Of a stretch of 64,000 nt of DNA, positions 25,799 through 34,148 are shown piece by piece. Below the pieces are notes generated by a model. That model did no database searches, had not been told where the DNA came from, and saw only the letters and a list, made by a program, of their open reading frames with translations. The DNA is taken from positions 1 to 64,000 of the forward strand of contig NZ_BJCL01000008.1 in assembly GCF_005403045.1 (NCBI RefSeq), given 5' to 3'. Made by a program: the position numbers and the translations under genes. Source of the DNA: Pseudaquabacterium pictum (lineage in GTDB: Bacteria; Pseudomonadota; Gammaproteobacteria; Burkholderiales; Burkholderiaceae_C). Within the stretch, counting starts at the first letter, position 1. Every line of letters starts with the position of its first letter.

Positions 25799-27040
25799 AT
25801 GACCCCACGTTCCGCCCCACCCCGCCGCTGGCTGGCCACGCTGGCCGCCGGCGCCCTGGTGCCCCTGGTCAGCCTGGCGCTGGCCGGCAGCGCCTTCGGC
25901 CAGGCCAAGGCCGAGGAAGAGCCCTTCTGGGCCAAGGGCCGGCCCAAGGCCGGCACCGGCGCGCAGCTGGCCCCGGTGCCGGCCTTCCCCATCCCCACCG
26001 CCGCGGCAGACCTGCCGCTGGCCAAGATCAAGCTGCCGCCCGGCTTCAAGGCCGAGGTCTGGGCCAGTGGCATCCTCGATGCCCGCGGCATGCGCCAAGG
26101 CGACAAGGGCACGGTCTTCGTCAGCTCGCTGTTCGTCGCCGGCAAGATCTACGCGGTGACCGACCAGGGCGGCAAGCGCACCGTCAAGACCATCGCCGAG
26201 AAGCTGTTCCTGCCCAACGGCATCGAGTTCCACAAGGGCAGCCTGTACGTGGCCACGCCCAAGGACATCACCCGCTACGACGACATCGAGGCCAAGCTCG
26301 ATGCGCCGCCCAAGCCGGTGATGGTCTACGACAAGCTGGCCGGCGAGATCCCGCACGGCTGGAAGTTCATCAAGATCGGCCCCGACGGCAAGCTCTACGT
26401 GCCCACCGGCGCACCCTGCAACATCTGCGAGGACAAGGAGGGTTTCGCCGTCATCCAGCGCATGAACCTCGACGGCAGCGGGCTGGAGACGGTGGCCAAG
26501 GGTGTGCGCAACACCGTGGGCTTCGACTTCGACCCCAAGGACGGCAGCCTCTGGTTCACCAACAACGGCCGCGACTGGCTGAGCGAAGACCTGCCCAACG
26601 ACACCCTCAACCGGGTCGGCCAGCCCGGCAAGGACCACTTCGGCTACCCGTACTGCCACCAGGGCGACTTTGCCGACCCCGAGTTCGGCTGGGGCAAGGA
26701 CTGCAAGACCTACACCCAGCCCGCCATGCTGACCGGCCCGCACGCCGGCACGCTGGGCATGCGCTTCTACACCGGCAAGATGTTCCCGGCCAAGTACCAG
26801 GGCGCGATCTTCATGGCCCGCCACGGCCCCTGGAACCGCACCCAGAAGTTCGCCGACATCCTGGTGGCCTGGCCGGACGGCAAGGGTGGCATCGCCCGGT
26901 CGGAGCCGTTCATGACCGGCTTCGTCGAGAACAACGCCTACCTCGGCCGGCCGGTCGACGTGCAGGTGCTGAAGGATGGCTCGATGCTGGTCAGCGACGA
27001 CCACAACGGCGCCATCTACCGCGTCAGCTACCAGCCGTGA
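25799..27040 (+). CDS. sorbosone dehydrogenase-like beta-propeller protein (periplasmic)
   Basis: The 413-residue protein starts 6 bases after AGGAGA and has a signal peptide ending near SAFGQA. The mature part has the propeller-type blocks LPPGFKAEVWASGILDARGM, PNGIEFHKGSLYVAT and VRNTVGFDFDPKDGSLWFTN. These match the sorbosone dehydrogenase/PQQ-sugar dehydrogenase-like family. A Cys pair in APCNICED is notable. Such proteins oxidise sugars or aldehydes in the periplasm and pass electrons to cytochrome c; the adjacent cytochrome gene fits. Whether PQQ is bound cannot be told from sequence, and no pqq genes are seen here. Confidence 0.82.
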   Translation: MTPRSAPPRRWLATLAAGALVPLVSLALAGSAFGQAKAEEEPFWAKGRPKAGTGAQLAPVPAFPIPTAAADLPLAKIKLPPGFKAEVWASGILDARGMRQGDKGTVFVSSLFVAGKIYAVTDQGGKRTVKTIAEKLFLPNGIEFHKGSLYVATPKDITRYDDIEAKLDAPPKPVMVYDKLAGEIPHGWKFIKIGPDGKLYVPTGAPCNICEDKEGFAVIQRMNLDGSGLETVAKGVRNTVGFDFDPKDGSLWFTNNGRDWLSEDLPNDTLNRVGQPGKDHFGYPYCHQGDFADPEFGWGKDCKTYTQPAMLTGPHAGTLGMRFYTGKMFPAKYQGAIFMARHGPWNRTQKFADILVAWPDGKGGIARSEPFMTGFVENNAYLGRPVDVQVLKDGSMLVSDDHNGAIYRVSYQP

Positions 27041-27651
27041 GGCGGGCGCTTCGGCGGGCGCTGCTTGCTGCGGCCGGCCTGCTGCCGGCAGCGGCCTGGC
27101 CCCAGGCCACGGTGGCGTCCTATGCCGAGCGCTATGCCGCCCAGTGCGCCGCCTGCCACGGCGCGCAGGGCGTCAGCACGCTGGCGCAGACGCCCTCGCT
27201 GGCCGGCCAGCCCAGCTTCTACGCGATCACCCAGCTGTTCCTGTTCCGCGACGGCCGACGCGACAGCGGCCCGATGACCGCCATCGCCAAGACGATGAGC
27301 GACGACGACCTGCGCGGCTTCGCCGATGCCATCGGCAAGCTGCCGCCGGCGCCGCCCGCGGCCACCAGCCCGCCCGATGCCCAGCGGCTGGCGCGCGGCG
27401 CTGCCGCGGCCCAGCGGCTGCACTGCCTGGGCTGCCACGGCAGCCAGGGCGAGGGCGCGCGCCAAGTGCCACGCGTGGCCGGCCAGCGCGAGGACTACCT
27501 GCTGCTGGCGCTGCGCGGCTTCCGCGCCGGCACCCGGGCGGGCTACCAGCCGGCGATGACCGAGGCCATGGCAGGCGTGGCTGCCGACGAGCTGGATGAT
27601 CTGGCCCACTTTCTCGCCCATCTGCCGGTGCAACCAGGCGCGCGCCCCTGA
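27037..27651 (+). CDS. diheme cytochrome c, c4-like
   Basis: The 204-residue protein has two heme-binding sites, CAACH and CLGCH, in two similar halves, each followed by a helix and a Met-containing loop (SGPMTAIAKTM, QPAMTEAM). An N-terminal signal peptide precedes ATVASYAERY. The start is a GTG at 27037 overlapping the dehydrogenase stop (GTGA), so the pair is translationally coupled. It probably accepts electrons from the dehydrogenase and passes them to the respiratory chain. Confidence 0.88.
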   Translation: MRRALRRALLAAAGLLPAAAWPQATVASYAERYAAQCAACHGAQGVSTLAQTPSLAGQPSFYAITQLFLFRDGRRDSGPMTAIAKTMSDDDLRGFADAIGKLPPAPPAATSPPDAQRLARGAAAAQRLHCLGCHGSQGEGARQVPRVAGQREDYLLLALRGFRAGTRAGYQPAMTEAMAGVAADELDDLAHFLAHLPVQPGARP

Positions 27652-27708
27652 CTGGCGGCCGCAACACCTGCGGGCCACAGGCGGCGCCGGCATGACCCCA
27701 GCCGACGC

Positions 27709-27730
27709 AAAAAAGCCCGCCGAAGCGGGC
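27709..27730 (-). terminator. intrinsic terminator of the PEP-CTERM gene
   Basis: Read on the minus strand, GCCCGC-TTCG-GCGGGC is followed directly by six Ts. This is a classical Rho-independent terminator just beyond the stop of the CHRD gene. Confidence 0.85.
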
Positions 27731-27756
27731 TCTTGACCGACGGAAGACGTGCGGGC

Positions 27757-28380
27757 TCAGCGCGCGCGGCGGCGTGCCAGCAGGCCCAGGGCGGCAACCC
27801 CGGCCAGGAGCATGGCGTAGCTGGACGGTTCGGGAACCGCCGACACCTGGATCAGCTGCCCGCGGACCGCGCCGCCGGGGTTGAGCGTCGTGTGCACGTT
27901 GACGTACGCCAGGCCGCCCTGCAGCATCTGCAGGAAGCTCATCGCCGCGTAACCCTGGTTCACGCTGCTGGCCGGTGTCGACGCGATCGATGGCGCAAGG
28001 ATGTTGCTGCCACCCACCAACAGGGTGCTGCCGGCGTTCAGGGCCGTGAACAGGGGGCCGTCCAGCGACACCCGGACCGGGCCATTTTCCGTGGCGCTTG
28101 CAGCACCGTGGATGTGGAACGCATTCGCCGCCTTGCCGCCCGTGCCGCCGGTCAGCCCGAAGACCGACATCGCGAAATCGTAGGTGTCGTCCAGCAGCGA
28201 CACGGTGCCTTGTGTGTCATAGGCGAGGATGGCGATGCCGGAGCCCGGGCCACCGACCGTGGGCAGCACCTCGTTGGCACCCGAGAGCGACGCATTGAAG
28301 GTGTACACCACGGCGTGGGCGCTGGGGGCAGTGATCGTCAGCGTCGCGAGCGCGGCCAGACTGAGCAACGTCTTTTTCAT
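27757..28380 (-). CDS. CHRD-domain protein with PEP-CTERM sorting signal
   Basis: The 207-residue protein starts at the ATG at 28380 with a signal peptide (KKTLLSLAALATLTITAPSA). The body is a CHRD domain: YTFNASLSGANEVLPTVGGP near the start, AFHIHGAAS, and YVNVHTTLNPGGAVRGQL near the end. The C-terminus is VPEPSSYAMLLAGVAALGLL followed by ARRRAR, a textbook PEP-CTERM signal. It is expected to be cut and anchored by an exosortase, which is not in this window. Upstream in-frame codons are ignored because the signal peptide starts at 28380. Confidence 0.93.
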   Translation of the reverse strand: MKKTLLSLAALATLTITAPSAHAVVYTFNASLSGANEVLPTVGGPGSGIAILAYDTQGTVSLLDDTYDFAMSVFGLTGGTGGKAANAFHIHGAASATENGPVRVSLDGPLFTALNAGSTLLVGGSNILAPSIASTPASSVNQGYAAMSFLQMLQGGLAYVNVHTTLNPGGAVRGQLIQVSAVPEPSSYAMLLAGVAALGLLARRRAR

Positions 28381-28470
28381 GGACGGCAACCTGTTGGGAG
28401 CGTGAAAAATGTCAAACAGGAGCGTAGTGCAAGCCGACGGCGTCTTCAATGACCCTTCCGCCGCCATGCG

Positions 28471-28489
28471 CCCCCCTGAGCAAGGGGGG
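28471..28489. repeat. GC-rich hairpin, REP-like
   Basis: CCCCCCT and AGGGGGG pair around a 5-base loop (GAGCA) between the divergent PEP-CTERM and acyltransferase genes. The surrounding sequence resembles GC-rich intergenic repeats of Burkholderiales. Confidence 0.4.
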
Positions 28490-28547
28490 GCACCTTGTCC
28501 TGGCCGCCCGCCGGGCGCGGCACGGACCACCGGATAGCATCGGGCCC

Positions 28548-29189
28548 ATGACCCGCGCCGACGCCATGGGCTTGCTGCTGGCCTTCATCGCCCGACTGAT
28601 CACCGGGGCGCAGGGCCATTGGAAGGGCTGCCCGCCCAAGGCCGAGCAGCGCATCTACTTCGCCAACCACCAGAGCCACCTCGACTGGGTGCTGATCTGG
28701 GCAGCGTTGCCGCGCGAGCTGCGCGCCAGCACCCGGCCGATCGCCGCACGCGACTACTGGACTGCCGGCCGCTTCAAGCACTGGATCACCCGCGAAGTGT
28801 TCAACGCCGTCTATGTCAGCCGCCAGCGCACCGACGACCAGGATCCGCTGGAGCCCCTGGTCGAGGCGCTGCGCAACGGCGATTCGCTGGTGATCTTTCC
28901 GGAAGGGACACGCAGCAACAAGGGCCTGCCGCAGCCGTTCAAGAGCGGCCTCTACCACCTGGCCCAGCAGTTCCCGCAGGTGCAGCTGATCCCGGCCTGG
29001 ATCGACAACGTGCAGCGCGTCATGCCCAAGGGCGAGGTGGTACCGGTGCCGATCCTGTGCACCGTCACCTTCGGCACGCCGGTCGCGCTGGGCGAGGGCG
29101 AGGACAAGCGCGACTTCCTCGCCCGGGCCCGCGCCGCGGTGGTGGCGCTGCAGCCGGTGGAATCGCAGCTGCAGACCAGCGCCGGATGA
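28548..29189 (+). CDS. PlsC-type 1-acylglycerol-3-phosphate acyltransferase
   Basis: The 213-residue protein has the acyltransferase motifs NHQSHLDW (catalytic HX4D) and FPEGTRSN, with the substrate-binding VYVSRQRT between. It would transfer an acyl chain to lysophosphatidate or a similar acceptor at the inner membrane. The ATG at 28548 is chosen; an earlier in-frame ATG at 28449 would run through the GC-rich hairpin. It overlaps the CdsA-like gene by 4 bases (ATGA), suggesting that the two act together. Confidence 0.88.
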   Translation: MTRADAMGLLLAFIARLITGAQGHWKGCPPKAEQRIYFANHQSHLDWVLIWAALPRELRASTRPIAARDYWTAGRFKHWITREVFNAVYVSRQRTDDQDPLEPLVEALRNGDSLVIFPEGTRSNKGLPQPFKSGLYHLAQQFPQVQLIPAWIDNVQRVMPKGEVVPVPILCTVTFGTPVALGEGEDKRDFLARARAAVVALQPVESQLQTSAG

Positions 29190-30160
29190 ACGCGCTCAAG
29201 TCCTGGAGCGCCGACCAGCAGGTGGCGCTGCTGTTCGTCATCCTGTTCGGCCTGCTGCTGCTGGCCAGCGCGGCGGTGGCGCTGCTGACGCTGCGCGAGC
29301 GCAGCGGCGCCCAGCTCGACCACCATGACCGCCTGCGCCGCGAGCTGCGCGCGGTGTGGGTGGGCGCGGTGCTGTTCTGGGCGGCCTGGGTGTCGGGGCC
29401 GGCCGGCGCCACGGTGCTGTTCGGCGTGGTGTCGTTCCTGGCGCTGCGCGAGTACGTCACCCTGGTCAAGACCCGCCGCGGCGACCACCGCAGCCTGCTG
29501 CTGGCCTTCTTCGGCGTGCTGCCGCTGCAGTACGTGCTGGTGGCCAACCGCAACTTCGACCTGTTCTCGGTGTTCATTCCGGTCTATGTGTTCCTGGCCA
29601 TCCCGGTGGTCAGCGCGCTGGCGGGCGATCCGCAGCGCTTCCTGGAGCGCAACGCCAAGATCCAGTGGGGCATCATGGTCTGCGGCTACGGCCTCAGCCA
29701 TGCGCCAGCGCTGGTGCTGCTGGACTTTCCCGGCCATGCCGGGCGCGGCGCCTTCCTGCTGTTCTTCCTGGTGGTGGTGACCGCCGGCGCCCAGCTGGCG
29801 CAGACGGCCGCCAGCCGCCGCCTGCGCCGCCGGCCGGTGGCCCGCCACATCGACCGCAGCTTCTCGCTGCGCGCCTGGGGCATCGGCATCGCCGCAGGCG
29901 CGGCGCTGGGCGTGGCGCTGTTCTGGATCACGCCGTTCAAGGCCGGCCAGGCGCTGGCCATGGCCGCCATCGCCGCGGCCGCCGGCACGCTGGGCGAACT
30001 GGTGATGAGCGCGCTCAAGCGCGATGCCGGCGTGCGCTACTGGGGCAACACCAGCTCGGTCACCGGCGCGGTGGGCCTGCTCGACCGGGTGGCGCCGCTG
30101 TGCTTTGCGGCGCCGGTGTTCTTCCACTCGGTGCGCTGGTACTTCCAGCTCAAGCCCTGA
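29186..30160 (+). CDS. CdsA-family membrane protein with degenerate signature
   Basis: The 324-residue protein has about eight membrane segments and is homologous to phosphatidate cytidylyltransferase. The signature region reads [14 protein letters not shown] followed by [13 protein letters not shown]. Compared with the CdsA pattern SxxKRxxxxKD...HGGxxDRxD, the Lys-Asp pair is Arg-Tyr, the HGG is lost, and the last Asp is Ala. It may therefore have a changed or lost activity. It is coupled to the acyltransferase gene upstream, and ruvC follows 14 bp later. A housekeeping cdsA is presumably elsewhere. Confidence 0.78.
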   Translation: MNALKSWSADQQVALLFVILFGLLLLASAAVALLTLRERSGAQLDHHDRLRRELRAVWVGAVLFWAAWVSGPAGATVLFGVVSFLALREYVTLVKTRRGDHRSLLLAFFGVLPLQYVLVANRNFDLFSVFIPVYVFLAIPVVSALAGDPQRFLERNAKIQWGIMVCGYGLSHAPALVLLDFPGHAGRGAFLLFFLVVVTAGAQLAQTAASRRLRRRPVARHIDRSFSLRAWGIGIAAGAALGVALFWITPFKAGQALAMAAIAAAAGTLGELVMSALKRDAGVRYWGNTSSVTGAVGLLDRVAPLCFAAPVFFHSVRWYFQLKP

Positions 30161-30174
30161 ATGGCGACAACCTG

Positions 30175-30717
30175 ATGCGCATCCTCGGCATCGACCCTGG
30201 CCTGCAGCGCACCGGCTTCGGCGTCGTCGACATCGACGGCGCGCGCCTGACCTACGTGGCCAGCGGCACCATCAGCACGCTGGAGGTGGCGCGCGGCAAC
30301 CTGCCGGGCCGGCTGAAGGTGATCTACGACGGCGTGGCCGAGGTCAAGCGCCGCTATGCGCCGCAGGCGGCGTCGGTGGAGATCGTGTTCGTCAACGTCA
30401 ATCCGCAGAGCACGCTGCTGCTGGGCCAGGCCCGCGGCGCGGCGCTGGCCGCGCTGGTCAGCGACGACCTGCCGGTGGCCGAGTACACCGCGCTGCAGAT
30501 GAAGAAGGCCATCGTCGGCCATGGCCTGGCCACCAAGCCGCAGATCCAGGAGATGGTCATGCGCCTGCTGCAGCTGCCCGGGCTGCCGGGCAAGGATGCG
30601 GCCGACGCGCTGGGCCTGGCCATCATCCATGCCCATGCGGCGCGCCACTTCGAGGCGCTGGGCGGCGCGAAGCAACGGCGCAGCCAGGGTCAGTACAAGG
30701 CCGGTCGCACCTACTGA
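30175..30717 (+). CDS. ruvC: Holliday junction resolvase RuvC
   Basis: The 180-residue protein begins [16 protein letters not shown]. The four acidic catalytic residues are visible at Asp7, Glu69, Asp141 and Asp144 (the last two in GKDAADALG). It cuts four-way junctions after RuvAB branch migration. ruvA and ruvB are not in this window. Confidence 0.97.
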   Translation: MRILGIDPGLQRTGFGVVDIDGARLTYVASGTISTLEVARGNLPGRLKVIYDGVAEVKRRYAPQAASVEIVFVNVNPQSTLLLGQARGAALAALVSDDLPVAEYTALQMKKAIVGHGLATKPQIQEMVMRLLQLPGLPGKDAADALGLAIIHAHAARHFEALGGAKQRRSQGQYKAGRTY

Positions 30718-30758
30718 CGGCTTGCGCGACACTCACGCGAACCCGAAGGAGCCTGACC

Positions 30759-31217
30759 ATGCGCGCCACCCTCTGCCTGACCGCCGCCGCCCTGCTGGCC
30801 TGCGCCCTGCCGCTGCAGGCGGCTGACACACCCGCACCCGCCCCCCGTGCCGCCGCGCCGGCAGCCGACCCGCTGGGTGCCGCACGCGCCCGCATCGCCG
30901 CCAACGACTGGCCCGGCGCGCTGAACGCGCTGAGGGCCGTGCGCGACGAGCGCAACGCCGACTGGCACAACCTGATGGGTTTTGCCCTGCGCAGCCAGGC
31001 CACACCCGACTACGCCACCGCCGAGCAGCACTACAACGAAGCCCTGCGCATCAATCCGGCCCATCGCGGCGCGCTGGAGTACGCGGGCGAGTTGTACCTG
31101 AAGACCAACCGCCGCGCCCAGGCCGAGGCTCAGCTGGCCGCGTTGGCCAAGGCCTGCCCGTCGGGCTGCCCCGAGCTGACCGACCTGAAGGACGCACTGG
31201 CCCGCGCCAAGCCCTGA
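30759..31217 (+). CDS. exported TPR-repeat protein
   Basis: The 152-residue protein starts 6 bases after AAGGAG and has a signal peptide (LCLTAAALLACALPLQA, cut before ADTPAPAP). An Ala/Pro-rich linker leads to tetratricopeptide helices: WHNLMGFALRSQATPDYATA, HYNEALRINPAHRGALEYAG and ELYLKTNRRAQAEAQLA. TPRs mediate protein contacts; the partner is unknown. The two cysteines in CPSGCPEL near the C-terminus could form a disulfide. Confidence 0.8.
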   Translation: MRATLCLTAAALLACALPLQAADTPAPAPRAAAPAADPLGAARARIAANDWPGALNALRAVRDERNADWHNLMGFALRSQATPDYATAEQHYNEALRINPAHRGALEYAGELYLKTNRRAQAEAQLAALAKACPSGCPELTDLKDALARAKP

Positions 31218-31239
31218 GCGGCCTGCGGCGCAGCAGCCG

Positions 31240-31449
31240 CTACCAGACCAGGATGATCCCCTGGACCACCTTGGTGAAGATGGCGATGTCGAAGGTGCCC
31301 AGGAACACCACCACCGCCCAGTGGTAGAGGGCCTTGGCCCGGGCCAGGGGCACCGGCTCGCCGGTGCCCAGATGCAGCGCGAAGAAAAAGGCCGCCGGCA
31401 AGGCCGTCAACGCCAGCAGCACACCACCCACCCAAAACAGCACAGTCAT
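31240..31449 (-). CDS. small two-helix membrane protein
   Basis: The 69-residue protein has two hydrophobic stretches, VLFWVGGVLLALTALPAAFF and YHWAVVVFLGTFDIAIFTKV. I do not recognise a family. It lies 10 bp behind another tiny membrane protein gene and downstream of lpxC, so all three may share a transcript. Confidence 0.6.
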   Translation of the reverse strand: MTVLFWVGGVLLALTALPAAFFFALHLGTGEPVPLARAKALYHWAVVVFLGTFDIAIFTKVVQGIILVW

Positions 31450-31459
31450 GCGGCCAAGG

Positions 31460-31645
31460 CTACAGCATCAGAGCGAGCCGCTCGAGGATCAGCACGCCAA
31501 AAAACCCCATGGCCGCCAGCAGGGCCCACTTCAGCAGCAGCATGCCGCGCCGGCGCCACACCACCTGCCCGGTGCCGATGGACATGGCGAAGCACAGCAG
31601 GCTGGCCAGCAACAGCAGGCCGAAGACCAGGCGGAAGATCAGCAT
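31460..31645 (-). CDS. small two-helix membrane protein
   Basis: The 61-residue protein has two hydrophobic helices ([19 protein letters not shown] and LLKWALLAAMGFFGVLILE) separated by a basic turn with RRRG, an arrangement giving a cytoplasmic loop. Function is unknown. It starts 13 bp after the lpxC stop. Confidence 0.6.
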   Translation of the reverse strand: MLIFRLVFGLLLLASLLCFAMSIGTGQVVWRRRGMLLLKWALLAAMGFFGVLILERLALML

Positions 31646-31658
31646 CGCTGGTCCGCCC

Positions 31659-32594
31659 TCACCAGGCAGGCGCCAGCTCGGCGAAGCCGGCCGGCGCGTC
31701 GGCCGCGTTGTCGAAGCTGACCAGTTCCCAGGCCGACGGCCGCGACAGCAGTTCGCGCAGCAGCAGGTTGTTCAGCGCGTGGCCGCTCTTGTAGGCGGTG
31801 TAGTGGGCCAGCATCGGGTGGCCGGCGTTGTACAGGTCGCCGATGGCGTCCAGGATCTTGTGCTTGGCGAACTCGTCGTCGTAGCGCAGGCCGTCGGCAT
31901 TGAGCACGCGGCTGTCGTCGACGACGATGGCGTTGTCCATGCTGCCGCCCAGCGTGAGGCCGCGTGAGCGCATCGCCTCCACATCCTTGGTGAAGCCGAA
32001 GGTGCGGGCGCGGGCGATGTCGCGCTTGTAGCGGCCCGAGCCCATGTCGAAGGTGACGCGCTGGCCGGTGGCGTCGACCGCTGGGTGCCCGAAGTCGATC
32101 TCGAAGCTGAGCTTGAAGCCGTGGTACGGCTCCAGCCGGGCCCACATCAGGCGCTTGCCCTCGCCCTGGCGCACCTCCACCGGCTCCTTCACCCGCAGGA
32201 AGCGCTTGGGCGCATCCTGCAGCGCGATGCCGGCGCTCTGCAGCAGGAAGACGAAGCTGGCGGCCGAGCCGTCGAGGATGGGCACCTCGTCGGCGGTGAT
32301 GTCGACCTGCAGGTTGTCCAGCCCCAGGCCGCAGCAGGCGCTCATGAAGTGCTCGATGGTCTGCACCTTGGGCGCGCCGGGGTCGCCACCGGCCGAGATG
32401 GTGCTGGCCATGCGGGTGTCGCTGACCGCGTCGCAGCGCACCGGGATCTCCACCGGCACGGCCAGGTCGACGCGGCGGAAGACGATGCCGGTGTCCGGCG
32501 GCGCCGGGCGCAGCGTCAGCTCCACCTTCTGGCCGCTGTGCATGCCCACGCCCACGGCGCGGGTGATCGATCGGAGGGTGCGTTGCTGCAGCAT
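31659..32594 (-). CDS. lpxC: UDP-3-O-acyl-N-acetylglucosamine deacetylase LpxC
   Basis: The 311-residue protein begins [20 protein letters not shown], the usual LpxC start. The zinc and catalytic motifs are seen: TIEHFMSA (zinc His), [14 protein letters not shown] (zinc His and Asp) and SGHALNN (general acid His). It catalyses the committed step of lipid A synthesis. In many proteobacteria lpxC follows ftsZ directly; here ftsZ is about 22.5 kb away on the same strand. The nearest upstream gene, 44 bp away, is a Ser/Thr kinase. Confidence 0.97.
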   Translation of the reverse strand: MLQQRTLRSITRAVGVGMHSGQKVELTLRPAPPDTGIVFRRVDLAVPVEIPVRCDAVSDTRMASTISAGGDPGAPKVQTIEHFMSACCGLGLDNLQVDITADEVPILDGSAASFVFLLQSAGIALQDAPKRFLRVKEPVEVRQGEGKRLMWARLEPYHGFKLSFEIDFGHPAVDATGQRVTFDMGSGRYKRDIARARTFGFTKDVEAMRSRGLTLGGSMDNAIVVDDSRVLNADGLRYDDEFAKHKILDAIGDLYNAGHPMLAHYTAYKSGHALNNLLLRELLSRPSAWELVSFDNAADAPAGFAELAPAW

Positions 32595-32638
32595 GAGGGC
32601 CGGATTGTCCCGCAGATCGGCCGGGCCCGCGGCCGCCG

Positions 32639-34114
32639 TCAGTGGGGCAGGCGGCGCAGTTCGTCGAGCAGGCGGGCGCGTGCGGCCGGGTCGTCCACCG
32701 CTTGGGCCAGCCGCTGGATGAAGGCATCGCGCTGCGGCGCCGCGGCCAGGGCCTTCTTCACCAGCAGCGGCGCGATCGGGCCGACCTGGCGGGCCAGCAG
32801 CCGCTGGGCCGCCTCGACCATGGCCGCGCTGGGCGGCGCCAGGCCGGCGCTGCCGCCGGTGCTGGTGGGCGCCGGCTGGGTGGGGTGGCGCGCGCTGGCG
32901 GTGTGGGTGTTGGTGGGCGCGCCGGTGTTCGTGGGCATGCCCGGCCGGCTGCCGGTGCCGGTGGCCGCGGGCTTGCCGGTGCCGGTGGTCAGCGTGGCCG
33001 ATTCATGGGCGAAGGCCAGGCGGGCGGTCGGGTCGGTCACCTGCTCGGCCAGGCGGGCGTACAGCGTGGGCAGGTCGGGGCAGCCGCGGGCCACCCGCTT
33101 GACCAGCACCGCCGCCATCGGCCCCACATGCCGGCCCAGCCGGGCCGCGGCCAGGGCCAGGTCGTCAGGGCTGAAGCCGGTGGGCAGGCTGGAATTGGTG
33201 GCCAGGTCGCCCGGTGCCACCAGCGGTGGCGGCATCAGCGCGGTGATGGTGGCGTTGGAGATGCTGTCGGGGTGCAGGCGGCCCATCGCTGCTTCCAGCG
33301 CGTCCATGAACTGCACCGCGTTGGCGAAGCGGTCTTCGGCGCGCTTGGCCAGGGCGCGGGTCAGCAGCTCGTCATAGGGCGCCAGTCGGTGCAGGCCGGG
33401 CAGGCGCGAGGGCAGCACCAGCGGCTCGTGCACCGCCTTGTACATGATGGTCTCGGGCGGCCCGCTGAACGGCACCCGGCCGGTCAGCATCTGGTAGAGC
33501 ACCACGCCGGTGGCGTACAGGTCCACCCGCCGGTCCACGGCCAAGCCCTGGAAGCGCTCGGGCGCCATGTAGGCCGGCGTGCCGATCAGGCTGGCGGCCT
33601 GGGTGAGGTCGGCATTCTCGATGCGGGCGATGCCGAAGTCCGACACCTTGACCTTGCCGCTGGGCGTGATGATCAGGTTCGACGGCTTGATGTCGCGGTG
33701 CCACACGCCCTGCTCATGGGCATGGTCCAGCGCCTCGAGCAGCTGGCCGATGATGCTGGCGACATCGTCGTCGTTGATGTCCAGCCGCTCGCTGACGGCC
33801 TGGGTGATGTAGCGGCTCAGGGTGTTGCCGCGCACGTACTCCATCGCGATGTAGTCGACGCCGGCGTCGCGGCCGAAGTCGTACACCGCGACGATGCCGG
33901 GGTGCTGCAGCCGGCCGGCGGCCTGGGCCTCGTTGCGGAAGCGGTCGGCGTACGACACGCCCTGCCCGGCGTCCGCGTCAGCGGCCACCCGCATCGTCTT
34001 GATCGCCACCTCGCGTTGGATGTCGGGGTCGAAGCCCTTGTAGACGATGCCCATGGCGCCCTCGCCCAGCACGCCGGTGACGCGGTACTTGCCGAGACGT
34101 TCAGGGTGGGCCAT
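32639..34114 (-). CDS. Ser/Thr protein kinase with duplicated C-terminal domain
   Basis: The 491-residue protein has a full Hanks-type kinase domain at about 8-270: glycine loop [13 protein letters not shown], catalytic Lys in [20 protein letters not shown] and GTPAYMAPE. The C-terminal half holds two copies of a helical module, one with [19 protein letters not shown] at about 310-370 and one with [20 protein letters not shown] at about 427-490. They are separated by a Thr/Gly/Pro-rich linker with several TGTG units. No membrane segment is seen, so it is cytoplasmic. It lies 34 bp after the heme-sensor gene and 44 bp before lpxC. Targets are unknown. Confidence 0.9.
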   Translation of the reverse strand: MAHPERLGKYRVTGVLGEGAMGIVYKGFDPDIQREVAIKTMRVAADADAGQGVSYADRFRNEAQAAGRLQHPGIVAVYDFGRDAGVDYIAMEYVRGNTLSRYITQAVSERLDINDDDVASIIGQLLEALDHAHEQGVWHRDIKPSNLIITPSGKVKVSDFGIARIENADLTQAASLIGTPAYMAPERFQGLAVDRRVDLYATGVVLYQMLTGRVPFSGPPETIMYKAVHEPLVLPSRLPGLHRLAPYDELLTRALAKRAEDRFANAVQFMDALEAAMGRLHPDSISNATITALMPPPLVAPGDLATNSSLPTGFSPDDLALAAARLGRHVGPMAAVLVKRVARGCPDLPTLYARLAEQVTDPTARLAFAHESATLTTGTGKPAATGTGSRPGMPTNTGAPTNTHTASARHPTQPAPTSTGGSAGLAPPSAAMVEAAQRLLARQVGPIAPLLVKKALAAAPQRDAFIQRLAQAVDDPAARARLLDELRRLPH

Positions 34115-34148
34115 GGAGGACGTGCGTTGGGCAGGCGCGGCGGACGGC

